64,000 bases of DNA from Gelidibacter gilvus (GTDB lineage Bacteria; Bacteroidota; Bacteroidia; Flavobacteriales; Flavobacteriaceae), in contig NZ_SDDZ01000004.1 in NCBI RefSeq assembly GCF_004115975.1, forward strand, positions 300,983 to 364,982, written 5' to 3'. A program made the position numbers and the translations under genes. Positions 25,774-35,023 of the stretch are shown here, one piece after another. How positions within the stretch are numbered: the first letter of the stretch is position 1; every line of letters begins with the position of its first letter. The notes under the pieces were generated by a model, which saw only the letters and a program-made list of their open reading frames with translations, ran no database searches and had not been told where the DNA came from.

Positions 25774-26697
25774 TTACTTCAACACAATAGGGTAAAGCAG
25801 TAAGGAGAGTATCCCAAAAAACATGACTAATTTAAGCATATTGCTGATATGATGGTAGTGTTTTTTTGATTTTGCGTGGAATGTTTTTAGAGCAATATAA
25901 ATTAATGGCACAATAATCAATACCAAGAAATAGCCGATAAACCATTCATATTTATAAAGATAGGTAGATACATAATATATCGAACCAAATAGGGGTAAAA
26001 GAGATACGGCAAACGCTACTTTTGAAGCTCTATCACGCCCAATGACAATTGGCAAGGTGTTCATTCCCGATTTATAATCGCCATCAACATCTTCAAGGTC
26101 CTTGATGATTTCGCGAACAAAATTAATCAGAAATGCAAATAAGGCATAGTCAAAAAGGATTTTAAAGAAAGTCAATTGAGTAGCTTGATTTTGCTCTGTA
26201 ATTGAAGGCATCAATTCAAAGACACCTACAATTAGAATACTCAAGCCTACCAATACTGAAATGACGATGTTTCCTATTAAAAGCATTTGTTTTAGATAAG
26301 ATGCATAGACATAAAGCAATGCCGAAATGATGACGAAAATGGCAAAAAATCCACTTCTGCCGACCAAGTGTGACAGGTAGAATCCGATGAGAACGCCAAT
26401 CACATTAAAAATAATGAATAGGGTATAGGCAGTTTTTTCAGAAATCTTTTTACCAATGATGACTTTGGATGGGCGATTGACCATATCTGTTTCAACATCA
26501 TAAATATCATTGATGATATTTCCTGCAGCCGCAATACACAGCGTGGATACTACTAAAAGTCCAAATCCGAAACCATTGAGCATAATGGTCAATTCTGTGG
26601 TTTCTAAAAAAGGTTGAAACAAGGCGTATTTAATGAGTAATTGCACAAAAGCAATCATCAATAAATTTTTCCAGCGGATTAAATTTAGAATATTCAA
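25774..26697 (-). CDS. UbiA-family prenyltransferase (geranylgeranylglycerol-phosphate geranylgeranyltransferase-like)
   Basis: A 307-residue membrane enzyme with about eight or nine hydrophobic spans and both Asp-rich UbiA motifs: NIINDIYDVETD near residue 62 (NDxxD) and DLEDVDGDYKSGMN near residue 195 (DxxxD). It transfers a prenyl group to an aromatic or glycerol-phosphate acceptor; the exact acceptor is not certain, though flavobacterial homologues next to maf and kdsC-like genes are usually called geranylgeranylglycerol-phosphate transferases. Start is TTG 26695-26697, with no in-frame ATG upstream. Confidence 0.85.
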   Translation of the reverse strand: MNILNLIRWKNLLMIAFVQLLIKYALFQPFLETTELTIMLNGFGFGLLVVSTLCIAAAGNIINDIYDVETDMVNRPSKVIIGKKISEKTAYTLFIIFNVIGVLIGFYLSHLVGRSGFFAIFVIISALLYVYASYLKQMLLIGNIVISVLVGLSILIVGVFELMPSITEQNQATQLTFFKILFDYALFAFLINFVREIIKDLEDVDGDYKSGMNTLPIVIGRDRASKVAFAVSLLPLFGSIYYVSTYLYKYEWFIGYFLVLIIVPLIYIALKTFHAKSKKHYHHISNMLKLVMFFGILSLLLYPIVLK

Positions 26698-26712
26698 TTG
26701 TTTGGTTGAGTT

Positions 26713-26762
26713 AGTTCAGAGTTCAGAGTTCAGAGTTCAAGAGTTTCAAGTTTCAAGTTTTT
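26713..26762. repeat. tandem GTTCAGA / GTTTCAA word repeat
   Basis: GTTCAGA-type words are repeated in tandem and drift into GTTTCAA words in the spacer between UbiA and the KdsC-like gene. The rest of the spacer up to 26943 has CAGATTTTCGCAGA and GCTTCCCGCTTCC words and no gene signal. Confidence 0.7.
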
Positions 26763-26943
26763 CACCTCATTTTTTTTTAGTTTTTTCCCGCAGATTTTCG
26801 CAGACTTTGAGGTTATATGTTTGGAGACTGAGTTGCTTTACTAATCCCGAATCCCTCATATTTATTGCCGTTCAGATCTAAGTCTTCCAACTTCAATTTC
26901 CAAGCTTCACGCTTCATGCTTCCCGCTTCCCGCTTCCTCTTCA

Positions 26944-27474
26944 TCAATCGTAATTCGCGTTAAAATTACCATTCCATTTACCTTGGACTTTTAAAACCTG
27001 TTCAATCACATCTCTTACGCATCCTTTTCCGCCATTTTTATGTGAAATGTATTTTGAAATGGCCTTAATCTCTGGTACGGCATCTTGCGGACAGGTGGGC
27101 ATTCCAACGAGTTTCATCACAGGATAATCAGGAATATCGTCGCCCATATACAGCACATGTTCATGTTTGATGTTGTTTTTGCCCATATACTCGTTCAACT
27201 GCTCAATTTTATTGTGGGAACCTAAATAAATATCGGTGATTCCTAGTGCATTTAAACGGTGACGGACCCCTTCATTGCTGCCTCCAGAAATGATGCACAG
27301 ATGGTAACCAGCTTCTAAGGCGGTTTTCATCGCAAATCCATCTTTGGTATGCATGGTTCGCAACATGTCGCCAGTAGTGGTCAATAAAATAGTGCCATCG
27401 GTCAATACACCATCGACATCAAAAACAAAGGTGGTGATGTGTTCAAGGTATTCTTTATAACTTTTTTCTTCCAT
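26944..27474 (-). CDS. KdsC-like HAD phosphatase
   Basis: A 176-residue C0-type HAD phosphatase of the KdsC family (3-deoxy-D-manno-octulosonate 8-phosphate phosphatase). Seen: motif I FDVDGVLTDG at residues 17-26, motif II with Ser in CIISGGSN (about residue 60), and motif III/IV GDDIPDYPVMK (about residues 110-120). Length is that of the tetrameric family. Start ATG 27472-27474. It is 5 nt from the DUF2520 gene, so these two are co-transcribed. Exact substrate in this organism is not proven by sequence. Confidence 0.9.
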   Translation of the reverse strand: MEEKSYKEYLEHITTFVFDVDGVLTDGTILLTTTGDMLRTMHTKDGFAMKTALEAGYHLCIISGGSNEGVRHRLNALGITDIYLGSHNKIEQLNEYMGKNNIKHEHVLYMGDDIPDYPVMKLVGMPTCPQDAVPEIKAISKYISHKNGGKGCVRDVIEQVLKVQGKWNGNFNANYD

Positions 27475-27479
27475 TTATT

Positions 27480-28271
27480 TTATTTTTTTTTCGCTCGGAC
27501 CGTTGCGGCTGTTGAAACGCCATGTGTTTTTTGGATACTTGCGGTCAGGAGCTCATAAATAGCTTTATGCTGCTCGTTTTTCAACAATTCTAAATGTTTT
27601 GCAATGGTTTTTTTATCGTTGCGTTTTGCCGGTCCTGTTTGCGCATTATAAGGCGATAATTCTTGGACTTTTTTTGCGGTTTCCATAATTAAAGGTTTTA
27701 GAATATCAAATTCCACACCTTGGTCCTCGGTAATTTCATGCGCCACACGATAGAGTTGATTCGTGAAATTATTGACAAATACCGCAGCTAAATGTAATGA
27801 TTTACGCTGATTGGTATTCACTTTATGGCTTTTACTGCCTATGGCTTTTGAAAGCGTTTTTAAAATTTTAAGATCAGATTTATCTATGGTCTCAATGCAG
27901 ATGGGAACGTTTGCAAAATCTAAAGCCGCACTTTTACTAAAGGTTTGTAAAGGATAAAACACCCCACGGCGATTTTTTTTGTCGAGATCGTGAATGTTAA
28001 CAGTGCCAGAAGTGTGGACGACCAATCGGTTTTCAAACGGCAATTTTGTTGATAAATTGGCCACAGCATCATCACTTACCGCAATGATATAAAGATCGGC
28101 TTCTTTTAATTGCGCTAAATCGTCCGTAATGTCAACTCTGTTTTTGTAAGATTGAAGACTGTCAATATTCCTGTTAAACCATTGGTTCACAGTGACAGTA
28201 TCTGCATTATCAAAAGCGTTGAATAAATGTGTTGCGACATTGCCTGCCCCAAGAATAACCACTGAAATCAT
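27480..28271 (-). CDS. Rossmann-fold and DUF2520 domain-containing protein
   Basis: A 263-residue cytoplasmic protein with an N-terminal NAD(P)-binding VVILGAGNVATHLF (GxGxxA) and a C-terminal DUF2520 helical domain (YNAQTGPAKRNDKKTI), resembling F420/NADP oxidoreductase-like or ketopantoate-reductase-like folds. The reaction is not known for the family. Start ATG 28269-28271, upstream of the KdsC-like gene in the same operon. Confidence 0.87.
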   Translation of the reverse strand: MISVVILGAGNVATHLFNAFDNADTVTVNQWFNRNIDSLQSYKNRVDITDDLAQLKEADLYIIAVSDDAVANLSTKLPFENRLVVHTSGTVNIHDLDKKNRRGVFYPLQTFSKSAALDFANVPICIETIDKSDLKILKTLSKAIGSKSHKVNTNQRKSLHLAAVFVNNFTNQLYRVAHEITEDQGVEFDILKPLIMETAKKVQELSPYNAQTGPAKRNDKKTIAKHLELLKNEQHKAIYELLTASIQKTHGVSTAATVRAKKK

Positions 28272-28423
28272 GCTGCTAAATTAATGAAGAATTAAGAATT
28301 AAAAATTAAGAATCAGAGTTTTTTGAATTTCCCCGTGAATCGAGTCGGCATATCAATAGCTTAAGTGTTATAATTGAGCGTTTTATTCCCACTAATGGGT
28401 TTTAATACCCCGAGGTTCTTGAT

Positions 28424-29011
28424 TTAAATAAACACCTTTCGGTCAATAATGGACAAAGCCTCTGATTTTTCTAGTTTTTTAATGGCCCTGATTACAGTTT
28501 CTACCCGTAATCCGGTTAAGTCTGAAATTTGTTGTCGTGTTAATTGAACTTCAAAGCTACTGTCACTTTTCGTACTTCCTTTAAGATGGTGCAATAGGGT
28601 CAGAATGCGATGCTCTGGCGGATAAATGGAGACTTCACGAGCTATTTTGGCTTTATAGATCATGCGTTTACAAATCAATTTCGTGAATTTTAAATGGATC
28701 TCGGGATGTGTTTTTAGAAGCGTGAAAAATGAAGCTTTCGGAAGCACATAGATTTCAGAGTCGTCAAGGGCCAATGCCGTGGCAGGATATTTGAAAGCTC
28801 CAAATAATGGAGGCTCTCCAAAGGAATCGCCGTTTTCAAAAAATCCTTGGACAAATTCCTTTCCTTCTTCGGTCATATTGAACATTTTGACATGTCCTTT
28901 TTTGATCTGAAAATAGAAATCGGCCCGTTCACCTTCGTTGAAAATGGTTCGATCTTTAGAATAGTTCTTTAAACTACCGCCAAAAGAGTGAATAATATCT
29001 TCGGGAATCAT
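28424..29011 (-). CDS. Crp/Fnr family transcriptional regulator
   Basis: A 195-residue regulator with a cyclic-nucleotide-binding-like domain (residues 15-125; KGHVKMFNMTEEGKEF, GDSFGEPPLFG) and a C-terminal winged HTH of the Crp type (LTRQQISDLTGLRVETVIRAI, about residues 150-172). No N-terminal Cys cluster of the Fnr type is seen, so it is not a classical iron-sulfur oxygen sensor. It diverges from the small membrane protein and truncated haemoglobin genes with a 73-nt spacer, where it may regulate them; that is inferred from position. Confidence 0.9.
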   Translation of the reverse strand: MIPEDIIHSFGGSLKNYSKDRTIFNEGERADFYFQIKKGHVKMFNMTEEGKEFVQGFFENGDSFGEPPLFGAFKYPATALALDDSEIYVLPKASFFTLLKTHPEIHLKFTKLICKRMIYKAKIAREVSIYPPEHRILTLLHHLKGSTKSDSSFEVQLTRQQISDLTGLRVETVIRAIKKLEKSEALSIIDRKVFI

Positions 29012-29084
29012 GATCTTATGATTTGAATCATAAAAGTACGAATAAACGTTTAGGAACTTTGTAAGAACACTAAAAATAAGAATT

Positions 29085-29375
29085 ATGACACTCTATAACA
29101 AAGGACTTGAAGATTTTAAAGAACATTTGACCTTATATGTTCCGCTGACCATCATTTTCCAAAGTTGCTTGGGTTCTATTGCAGCGATGTTTATTCTTAA
29201 AAACAGTATGCATACCTTTCATTTCTTGGATTTGATATTAGTTGTTAGCTTTGCAATGGCTTATAATGGATCTCTGTATGCGCAGATGAAGCCAAAAGTC
29301 ATTTACAATTTATTGATCGCAACAATTTTAGTGCATTCTACGTTCCTCATCATTAATCTGGTACGTTTGGCTTAA
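29085..29375 (+). CDS. small membrane protein (96 aa)
   Basis: A 96-residue protein with three predicted hydrophobic segments (about residues 17-35, 45-63, 72-93). I do not recognise a named family. The start is ATG 29085. It ends 6 nt before the truncated haemoglobin gene, so the two are one operon, divergent from the Crp/Fnr gene; a link to nitric oxide or low-oxygen response is an inference. Confidence 0.72.
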   Translation: MTLYNKGLEDFKEHLTLYVPLTIIFQSCLGSIAAMFILKNSMHTFHFLDLILVVSFAMAYNGSLYAQMKPKVIYNLLIATILVHSTFLIINLVRLA

Positions 29376-29381
29376 TTTATA

Positions 29382-29783
29382 ATGGAAAAAAAAGATATTC
29401 AGAATAGGGACGATGTATTTCTACTCGTGTCAGAATTTTATAAAAAAGTTAGAAAAGATGAAGTTTTAGGGCCTTTTTTTAATCGCGTCATCACCGATTG
29501 GGATGCTCATATTGAGCGTTTGACCACATTTTGGGAAACCAGTTTGTTCATGACCCGGAAACTGGAAAACCGATATTATGGAAATCCTCTACAAGTCCAT
29601 ATAGACGTTGATAAGGAAAATGACAATACCATTACAGAACTGCATTTTGGTCTTTGGATTAACTTGTGGTTTGCAACCCTTAATGAACTTTTCGAAGGTG
29701 AATATGCCGAAAACGCCAAAAACCGTGCGCGTAAAATGGGATCGTTCATGTATTTGAATATTTTTCAGGCGCGTCAAGGTTAG
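29382..29783 (+). CDS. group III truncated haemoglobin
   Basis: A 133-residue haem protein of the truncated haemoglobin group III type, cytoplasmic. Seen: FYKKVRKDEVLGPFFNRV with the B/CD residues, WDAHIERLTTFWETSLF with the E helix, and ELHFGLWINLWFATL with a His in the F helix region acting as the likely proximal ligand. Such proteins bind O2, NO or peroxide. Start is ATG 29382, just after the small membrane gene. The nearby Crp/Fnr regulator and the cytochrome c biogenesis gene downstream fit a respiratory or NO-stress context. Confidence 0.9.
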   Translation: MEKKDIQNRDDVFLLVSEFYKKVRKDEVLGPFFNRVITDWDAHIERLTTFWETSLFMTRKLENRYYGNPLQVHIDVDKENDNTITELHFGLWINLWFATLNELFEGEYAENAKNRARKMGSFMYLNIFQARQG

Positions 29784-30181
29784 GGTAGAGTCCAAAGTTT
29801 GGAGTTCAGAGTTCAAAATTTAGGTTCAAAGTTTAAAACTCTGCTGTCTATTTGAGATTTTAAAATCACCCGAATTTTAATTTGTAATAAGTGCATCTAC
29901 AGTGTTTTACGTTCTGGATACTCACCTCTGATTTGCCGCTATATCACTATTTGTTTTTTATAAAAGTCTCGCATTTGGTGCTATAATGTGCGTGACTTAC
30001 ATGCTTATACTGTCGGTAACTACCATCTGTAATCCCTGTCTTTAATGCAAGCATTGTCTTTTGGAGTTATTATTTAGAGGTCTACAAAGCCTTTTTTGAA
30101 ATCGTTTCTCCGAAACTTTAGCGCATCTTAAATATCTGAAATTTAACATTCAATATGCCTTCAAACATCAACTAAAAAGGC
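29784..30181 (+). other. gene-free spacer before ccsBA
   Basis: About 400 nt. GGAGTTCAGAGTTCAAA-type words lie near 29800-29830. The rest shows no frame longer than about 20 codons with coding character, no tRNA and no clear terminator. The ccsBA -7 element lies at its right edge. Confidence 0.6.
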
Positions 30182-30189
30182 TAAATTTG
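30182..30189 (+). promoter_or_regulatory. -7 promoter element of ccsBA
   Basis: TAAATTTG matches TAnnTTTG, 39 nt before the chosen ATG at 30229. Its position rules out the in-frame TTG at 30187 as the translation start. Confidence 0.6.
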
Positions 30190-30228
30190 CACTGCTTAAA
30201 TGAACACGCAAAAATTAGTATTTCTACC

Positions 30229-33200
30229 ATGCAAAAAAGACTCGCTAATATTCTTTTCTCCACCCGTTTAACTGCCATTTTATTTGTTGTATTTGCCTTA
30301 GCTATGGCAATTGGAACATTTTTGGATGCCAATCAAGAAACTTCACCTACACCTTATACACGACATTTGATTTACAATGCTTGGTGGTTTGAAGCCATTA
30401 TGGGCTTTTTTATGATCAACTTTTTTGGTAATATGTTTCGTTACCGATTGTTGAGAAAAGAAAAATGGGCCACTTTGATGCTGCATTTATCATTTGTTTT
30501 GATAATTTTTGGAGCCTTCATCACCAGATATATCGGATTTGAAGGGATGATGCATATCCGTGAAGGCGCCTCTGAAAAACAATTTTTATCCCAAAAAACA
30601 TACGTCACTGCCTATATAGACGGCGATTATATGGTAAATGGCGTCGCACAACGTAAAATAATTGAACGTGAGGTTGATTTCTCCTACCGTTTGAACAATA
30701 AATTCAATGTAGAAACTGACTATAATGAAGTTCCAATCACCTTAGAACTTGAAAAATATATCAAAGGCGCAGAAACTGATATCATTCCTGACGAATCTGA
30801 AGAGTCTTATCTTAAATTGGTAGAGGCCGGAGGAGATGGACAGCCCCACAATCATTTCTTAAAAGTTGGAGAGGTTCAAAATCTGCATAATGTTTTAATA
30901 GCGTTAGACAAACCAACGCCTGGTGCCATCAATATTACCTCAACGCCTGACGGCTTGACCATCGAGTCGCCTTATGAAGGAACGTATATGACCATGGCTA
31001 CTCGAGATACCGGTACGGTTGTAAAAGATAGTGTGCAGCCCTTGGTATTGCGTTCACGATACCTTATTGGAAATATGTCCATGGTATTTCCGAAACCCGT
31101 TGTAAAAGGCGTTTTTGATGTGGTGAAAAAATCCGAAATGTTAGCTGGAGATGAAGATGGCGTGGTGTTGAAAGTAACTGTTGATGGCGAAACAAAGCGC
31201 GTGAACTTATTGGGTGGTCCGTATAAAAACAATCCTTTTGAACAGGTGAAATTTGGCAATCTGGAAATTGCACTTAAGTATGGTTCCAAATTGATGGAGC
31301 TGCCATTTGAAGTAAAACTTAACGAATTTATCGCCCAGAAATACCCAGGAACTGAGAAAAGTTATTCGTCTTATGAAAGTAAGGTCACTGTTCTGGATAA
31401 AGAACAAGGCGATTATGATTACCATATCTATATGAATAATATTTTAGATCATAGAGGCTATCGCTTTTTCCAAGCGAGTTTTGATCCTGATGAAAAAGGA
31501 ACCATTCTCTCCGTTAACCATGATTTTTGGGGAACTTGGGTCACTTATATTGGCTATTTCTTATTGTATATCGGGCTTATGGCCATCTGGTTTGACAAGA
31601 ACACACGTTTTGCCGATTTGAATCGTATGCTAGAAAAAGTTAAAAAACAAAAACGAAAACTCGTCACGATTTTAATGATAGGGTGCTCCACTCTAGGTTT
31701 TTCTCAAGCACACTCTCCAAATGATGGGCATGATCATGATAGCGGCAGACCTACAAAAGCACAGATTGATTCGGTTCTTAAGGCAAATATCACGCCTAAA
31801 GAACATGCAGATAAATTTGGACATATCGTCGTTCAGGATTATAGTGGACGAATGATGCCGATGGATACATACGCCTCTGAAGTATTGCGTAAACTGAGCA
31901 AACATGATACTTATGAAGGGTTTGATGCCAATCAAGTTATGTTGTCTATTCAGGAAAGTCCGTTATTGTGGTATAATGTGCCAGTTATTTATCTGGCTGC
32001 AAAAAAGGCAGATACCATCAGAAAGATCATTGGGGTTCCAATGGATCAAAAATACGTAGCGTTTATCGATTTTTTTACAGAAAACGGTACCTACAAACTA
32101 AAACCTTATCTTGAAAGTGCCTACAGAGCGGCAATACCTAACGGATCTCAAAAGGAATTTAAAGAAGCAGATCAACGTGTTAATTTAATGCATAATGCAT
32201 TAGAGGGACGCGCCATGAAAATCTTTCCTGTTCCAGAGGACGACAATAACAAATGGATTTCTTCAAAGGAATTTAGAGATGAAGGGTATCGTGAGAAAAT
32301 AAGCGATTCGCTTTTAGCAAATTTCATAAACAATGGTTTTAGTGCCTATTTGTTGACACTCAACAATGCGAAACAGGATGGTGATTTTTCAAGAGCTGAT
32401 GCTGTGTTGAATGGAATTAAAAAAACCCAGGAGAAATATGGAAGTGAAGTCATGTTATCTGATGATAAGATAAAAACCGAAATCGCCTATAACAAATATG
32501 ATATTTTTAAAAACCTGTTCAGTTGGTACATGTATGCGGGAACGCTCATGTTCATCCTCTTAATTATCCAGATTTTCAACGGGAAGAATAAATTTGTCAA
32601 TATCAGCGTTAAAGGATTCGGATTCTTACTTTTAGGATTATTTATAGTCCACACCATCGGATTAGGTGTGCGTTGGTACCTTTCAGGGCATGCGCCGTGG
32701 AGTGATGCTTACGAATCGATGATTTATGTGGCGTGGGCCACCATGTTCTTCGGATTGGCTTTCGGGCGAAAATCTGATTTGACCATTGCAGCAACAGCGT
32801 TTGTGACCGCCATTATTTTGATGGTTGCCCATTGGAATTGGATGGATCCTGCTATTTCTACCTTAGAACCTGTTTTGGACAGTTATTGGTTGATGATTCA
32901 CGTTGCAGTAATTGTTATGAGTTATGGGCCATTTACGCTTGGAATGATCTTGGGAGCAGTTTCTCTAATCTTGATGATTTTTACCAACGAAAAGAACAAA
33001 CATAAGATGTTGCTCAACATCAAGGAACTCACCATCATCAACGAAATGGCGCTGACCACAGGTTTGGTGCTATTGACCATCGGAAACTTTTTAGGTGGGA
33101 TGTGGGCCAATGAAAGTTGGGGACGTTATTGGGGTTGGGATCCAAAAGAAACCTGGGCTTTAATTAGTATTATGGTCTATGCCTTTGTCATCCACATGAG

Positions 33201-33429
33201 ATTGGTTCCAGGTCTTCGCGGACGTTTTGGATTTAACTTGGCTTCGATTATTGCTTTTGCAAGTATTATGATGACCTATTTTGGAGTGAACTTCTATCTT
33301 TCAGGACTTCACGCGTATGCTAGTGGCGATCAAATTGTCAGTTTGAAGTTTATTGCCATAACCGTAGGTGTTGTAGCTATATTAGCGTTTTTTGCTTACC
33401 GAAAATATGTCGTTTATTATAAGAAATAA
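30229..33429 (+). CDS. ccsBA: cytochrome c biogenesis protein, ResB-CcsA fusion
   Basis: System II cytochrome c maturation: exports haem and ligates it to the apocytochrome CXXCH motif at the periplasmic side. This 1066-residue protein fuses ResB (N-terminal, several membrane segments within about 1-475, with a long periplasmic loop) to CcsA (about 750-1066). The Trp-rich haem-handling motif reads WGRYWGWDPKETWAL near residue 970. A second exported-looking middle segment carries HSPNDGHDHDSG, a His-rich stretch. The ATG at 30229 is chosen because a promoter covers the in-frame TTG upstream. Fused ccsBA is the normal form in Bacteroidota. Confidence 0.93.
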   Translation: MQKRLANILFSTRLTAILFVVFALAMAIGTFLDANQETSPTPYTRHLIYNAWWFEAIMGFFMINFFGNMFRYRLLRKEKWATLMLHLSFVLIIFGAFITRYIGFEGMMHIREGASEKQFLSQKTYVTAYIDGDYMVNGVAQRKIIEREVDFSYRLNNKFNVETDYNEVPITLELEKYIKGAETDIIPDESEESYLKLVEAGGDGQPHNHFLKVGEVQNLHNVLIALDKPTPGAINITSTPDGLTIESPYEGTYMTMATRDTGTVVKDSVQPLVLRSRYLIGNMSMVFPKPVVKGVFDVVKKSEMLAGDEDGVVLKVTVDGETKRVNLLGGPYKNNPFEQVKFGNLEIALKYGSKLMELPFEVKLNEFIAQKYPGTEKSYSSYESKVTVLDKEQGDYDYHIYMNNILDHRGYRFFQASFDPDEKGTILSVNHDFWGTWVTYIGYFLLYIGLMAIWFDKNTRFADLNRMLEKVKKQKRKLVTILMIGCSTLGFSQAHSPNDGHDHDSGRPTKAQIDSVLKANITPKEHADKFGHIVVQDYSGRMMPMDTYASEVLRKLSKHDTYEGFDANQVMLSIQESPLLWYNVPVIYLAAKKADTIRKIIGVPMDQKYVAFIDFFTENGTYKLKPYLESAYRAAIPNGSQKEFKEADQRVNLMHNALEGRAMKIFPVPEDDNNKWISSKEFRDEGYREKISDSLLANFINNGFSAYLLTLNNAKQDGDFSRADAVLNGIKKTQEKYGSEVMLSDDKIKTEIAYNKYDIFKNLFSWYMYAGTLMFILLIIQIFNGKNKFVNISVKGFGFLLLGLFIVHTIGLGVRWYLSGHAPWSDAYESMIYVAWATMFFGLAFGRKSDLTIAATAFVTAIILMVAHWNWMDPAISTLEPVLDSYWLMIHVAVIVMSYGPFTLGMILGAVSLILMIFTNEKNKHKMLLNIKELTIINEMALTTGLVLLTIGNFLGGMWANESWGRYWGWDPKETWALISIMVYAFVIHMRLVPGLRGRFGFNLASIIAFASIMMTYFGVNFYLSGLHAYASGDQIVSLKFIAITVGVVAILAFFAYRKYVVYYKK

Positions 33430-33455
33430 GAATTAACACAGTTCAGATATTATAC

Positions 33456-33482
33456 CAGCCATAAACATTTTGTTTGTGGCTG
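33456..33482 (+). terminator. hairpin after ccsBA
   Basis: CAGCCATAAAC and GTTTGTGGCTG form an 11-nt imperfect stem around a 5-nt loop, 26 nt past the ccsBA stop. The T-tract is weak. Confidence 0.5.
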
Positions 33483-33518
33483 TTGTACTTTATATTAAAA
33501 ACAAAAACTTTAAAAGAG

Positions 33519-33962
33519 ATGGGATTTTTAAAACAATTTAAAGAATTTGCCGTAAAAGGAAATATGATGGATATGGCCATCGGAATCATTATTGGCGCTT
33601 CATTTAATAAGGTTATTGATGTCCTGGTGAAAAAAGTATTAATGCCACCTTTATCTTTGATGACTGATGGTTTAAAGTTTCAGGACAAGCGTTTCGTTTT
33701 AAGAGAAAAATTAATGGATCCCGCTGGTGAGTTGATTTCTGATGAAGTAGCCATCGGTTATGGAGCCCTTTTTGAAGCTTTTATGGATTTTTTGATCATA
33801 GGATTTACCGTCTTTTTGGTCGTTAAATTCATGAACAGTCTGAAAAATAAAGCTCATGATGTCAAAGATAAAACCATAAAAACACCAAAGGACATTGAAT
33901 TGCTTTCGCAGCTCACAGAGTTGATGCAAGAGCAGAATGAACTTTTGAAAAAGGATAAATAA
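33519..33962 (+). CDS. mscL: large-conductance mechanosensitive channel
   Basis: A 147-residue inner-membrane channel releasing solutes on osmotic downshock. The first TM segment and pore lining read KGNMMDMAIGIIIGASFNKVIDVLV (residues 12-36, shown here as family signature in part), with the second TM in the FLIIGFTVFLVVKFMNSL stretch around residue 93. The ATG at 33519 puts MGFLKQFKEFAVKGN at the N terminus as in the family; an upstream in-frame ATG would add 15 residues not seen in relatives. The C-terminal helix ends in Lys-rich residues. Confidence 0.95.
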   Translation: MGFLKQFKEFAVKGNMMDMAIGIIIGASFNKVIDVLVKKVLMPPLSLMTDGLKFQDKRFVLREKLMDPAGELISDEVAIGYGALFEAFMDFLIIGFTVFLVVKFMNSLKNKAHDVKDKTIKTPKDIELLSQLTELMQEQNELLKKDK

Positions 33963-34077
33963 CCTTCAGAAAAATTATTAGTCGATAGAATAATACTGAG
34001 TTATTTGAAAAATGCGACTTTTCTTTTGAAGCGTTGCTAAACTAAAACTCAGCGCAATTTAACCCAGTTAAACCTCA

Positions 34078-34752
34078 TTATTTTTCTGCAAGAACAGAAT
34101 TGAAATGCGCGGAAATGGTTTCATAGCCAATGTCTTTAAAATCGCTTACTACCAAATCGGCAAGTGAAAAATCTTGATTAGAATCCAAATCGTCATATCC
34201 AACACAAAATATACCGGCATCTTTGGCGGCTTTGATACCGTTTGTTGAATCTTCTATCACCATACATTCGTCACGTTCAAAACCAGCAGCTACTGCAGCA
34301 TTCTCGAAGATTTCAGGATGTGGTTTGGATGCTTTTAAATCGGCACCACTTAATTTGGCTACGAAATAATCGTTCAAATGGAAACGCTCAAAAATATTAT
34401 TGATGTTTTCCATTGATGCAGAGGACGCTAGAACCAAGGTTAATCCGTTAGTATAATAATCTTTAATAACATCTAGAACGCCAGGTAAAAGGTCTAATTC
34501 ATTATCGTTTTCAAACAAATATTTGAAGTGATGTCGTTTAATATCTACTAAAGTTTCGACGCCCAATGGTAATTTAAAATGATTGATCAGCATTTCACAA
34601 ATTGCCCGAGTGGATTGTCCTGTAAAAGTCGAATAAAGATCATTTGGAACGTCAATATTGACGTCATCGAACATAAGGGAATAAGATTTTTGATGTAAAG
34701 GTTCAGTGTTTACAATAACACCGTCCATATCAAATAATACGGCTTTAAGCAT
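34078..34752 (-). CDS. HAD family phosphatase (beta-phosphoglucomutase-like)
   Basis: A 224-residue HAD superfamily subfamily I enzyme. Seen: motif I FDMDGVIVNTEPLH at residues 7-20, a helical cap of the C1 type, motif II ASSASM near residue 113, and motif IV CMVIEDSTNGIKAAKDAG around residue 171. Likely a phosphosugar phosphatase or phosphomutase; substrate is not deducible. Start ATG 34750-34752. Monocistronic, convergent with mscL. Confidence 0.9.
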   Translation of the reverse strand: MLKAVLFDMDGVIVNTEPLHQKSYSLMFDDVNIDVPNDLYSTFTGQSTRAICEMLINHFKLPLGVETLVDIKRHHFKYLFENDNELDLLPGVLDVIKDYYTNGLTLVLASSASMENINNIFERFHLNDYFVAKLSGADLKASKPHPEIFENAAVAAGFERDECMVIEDSTNGIKAAKDAGIFCVGYDDLDSNQDFSLADLVVSDFKDIGYETISAHFNSVLAEK

Positions 34753-35023
34753 TTGGAGAGTAATTTATTAATAGCGTCACGAATATAAGTGAAATGACTT
34801 AGAATGCCTAAAATACAGTTTTTAAGTTTGGATATTTTTTAAGTTAAGCAATTTTTGATGTGCTTATGTGTTGTCTGTGAGTACTTTTTGGAACAAAAAC
34901 TTGCGGTGTACTTCATCGGAGAGACTTCGAAAACGAGATTTAAACTTAAAAAATGCACTCCCATAATCCGTCGATGTATAACCAATTATTCGTAATTTTA
35001 AACCTTATTAAATTTTAGAACTC

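Noticed and set aside
29960..30060. A 19-codon frame (MCVTYML...) in the ccsBA spacer
   Set aside because: Too short, no promoter or conservation evidence.
30187..30228. In-frame TTG upstream of ccsBA
   Set aside because: It lies inside the -7 promoter element, so it cannot be on the mRNA.
34753..35023. SAM riboswitch upstream of the Cys/Met PLP enzyme
   Set aside because: No SAM-I, SAM-II or SAM-IV core was recognised; only a plain AT-rich spacer is visible.
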